Shown in pieces: positions 4,726-5,076 of a stretch of 5,076 nt of DNA. Every line of letters begins with the position of its first letter. Positions within the stretch are counted from its first letter, which is position 1. The position numbers and the translations under genes were made by a program. The notes below the pieces were generated by a model. It did not search any database. It worked only from the letters and a program-made list of their open reading frames with translations, and had not been told where the DNA came from. Source of the DNA: Desulfobacteraceae bacterium (GTDB lineage Bacteria; Desulfobacterota; Desulfobacteria; Desulfobacterales; Desulfobacteraceae); contig WFQS01000440.1 in assembly GCA_015486915.1 (NCBI GenBank), positions 1-5,076 on the forward strand. The letters run 5' to 3'.

Positions 4726-5076
4726 GGTTTTCTCCCGGGACAAGGTTTTGGTACGAGTATCCTCTGCCAAAAACATTGGAAAGCAATTTATCAATTTCTG
4801 TATAGTTCTTATCTGCAATCATGTTTAAAAGCCCTTTTTTGATAATTTCCTCAAACATCGGTTTATGCTCTTCAGGTGCATGTTCTTCACGCAGAAGCCT
4901 TTTTCTGATTTCTCCCATTAAAAAAAGAAAATCAGCATACTCTTCTCCAAACTGATTTTCCAGATCTTTTTTAAGTTTTTTGGCAAATGCAGGGCTTCTT
5001 CCTGAAGTTGATGCCGTGATCATGAGATCTCCCCTTCTCACGACAGCGGGCAGGATAAAATTGCAGGCCTGTGGAA
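4709..5076 (-). CDS. precorrin-2 dehydrogenase / sirohydrochlorin ferrochelatase (Met8/CysG N-terminal type), partial
   Basis: This is the C-terminal 121 residues of an enzyme that oxidises precorrin-2 to sirohydrochlorin with NAD+ and may insert Fe2+ to give siroheme. The reading frame stays open through the right edge of the window, so the true start lies beyond it; the GTG at 5041 is internal. The visible part starts with PQACNFILPAVVRRGDLMIT, followed by ASTSGRSPAFAKKLKKDLE, the strongly conserved core of the family. A helical C-terminal region (FGEEYADFLFLMGEIRKRLL) comes next. The gene stops without the uroporphyrinogen III methyltransferase domain of full CysG, so it is the Met8/SirC type of about 200 aa. 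Whether it keeps chelatase activity cannot be told from this half. Its end overlaps the next gene by 17 bp, showing a shared operon. It probably supplies siroheme for sulfite reductase and for siroheme-based haem synthesis. Confidence 0.92.
   Translation of the reverse strand, partial: PQACNFILPAVVRRGDLMITASTSGRSPAFAKKLKKDLENQFGEEYADFLFLMGEIRKRLLREEHAPEEHKPMFEEIIKKGLLNMIADKNYTEIDKLLSNVFGRGYSYQNLVPGENHGDCK
4731..4736 (-). promoter_or_regulatory. ribosome binding site of the CcsA-like gene (decides the start)
   Basis: GGGAGA on the minus strand, five bases before the ATG at 4725-4723, inside the end of the upstream gene. It supports this start over the ATG at 4704, which has no well-placed site, and over any longer form. 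Confidence 0.7.

Noticed and set aside
4726..4818. N-terminal extension of the CcsA-like protein starting at 4818
   Set aside because: The extra 31 residues are hydrophilic, lie entirely inside the conserved preceding gene in another frame, and the ATG at 4725 has a well-placed GGGAGA.

Overview
The window holds six genes, all on the minus strand, in two blocks that together fill about 94% of it. Transcription runs right to left. The right block is a tetrapyrrole and haem-handling cluster. It starts with a Met8/CysG-N type precorrin-2 dehydrogenase, whose 5' end lies beyond the right edge. Next come a CcsA/CcsB/HemX-family membrane protein and hemA (glutamyl-tRNA reductase). These three overlap or sit a few bases apart and look like one operon. 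The left block is a short dksA, then rnc (RNase III), then an Elp3-like radical SAM protein without an acetyltransferase domain. A 136-base gap separates the blocks and holds a good sigma70-type promoter reading into dksA.

Organism: base composition is moderately AT-rich, with many A/T homopolymer runs. The gene order siroheme-type dehydrogenase, CcsA-like protein, hemA is one I associate with sulfate-reducing Desulfobacterota, as is the short (about 120 aa) DksA. A Desulfobacterales-type genome is the best guess. This is inference from gene content, not a species assignment.

How the genes fit together: HemA commits glutamyl-tRNA to tetrapyrrole synthesis. The Met8-like enzyme takes precorrin-2 towards sirohydrochlorin and siroheme, which sulfate reducers need for sulfite reductase and, by the Ahb route, for haem. 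The CcsA-like protein carries a complete WWD haem-handling motif and probably delivers haem for cytochrome c maturation, or modulates HemA as HemX does in Bacillus. The second block is about RNA: DksA tunes RNA polymerase, RNase III cuts double-stranded RNA, and the radical SAM protein is related to the tRNA-modifying Elp3 family. It begins with TTG just after the rnc stop and has no visible ribosome binding site.

The left 311 bases carry no gene. They hold a MITE-like palindromic element of about 133 bp with 11-bp perfect terminal inverted repeats, followed by two abutting hairpins. The larger hairpin is built from CACGGAT-type repeats and is followed by seven T on the plus strand. No clear terminator for the minus-strand operon is visible there.

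Most of the window is ordinary housekeeping sequence. The points most worth a second look are the palindromic element, the alternative-folding CACGGAT hairpin, and the pairing of rnc with an uncharacterised Elp3-like radical SAM protein.
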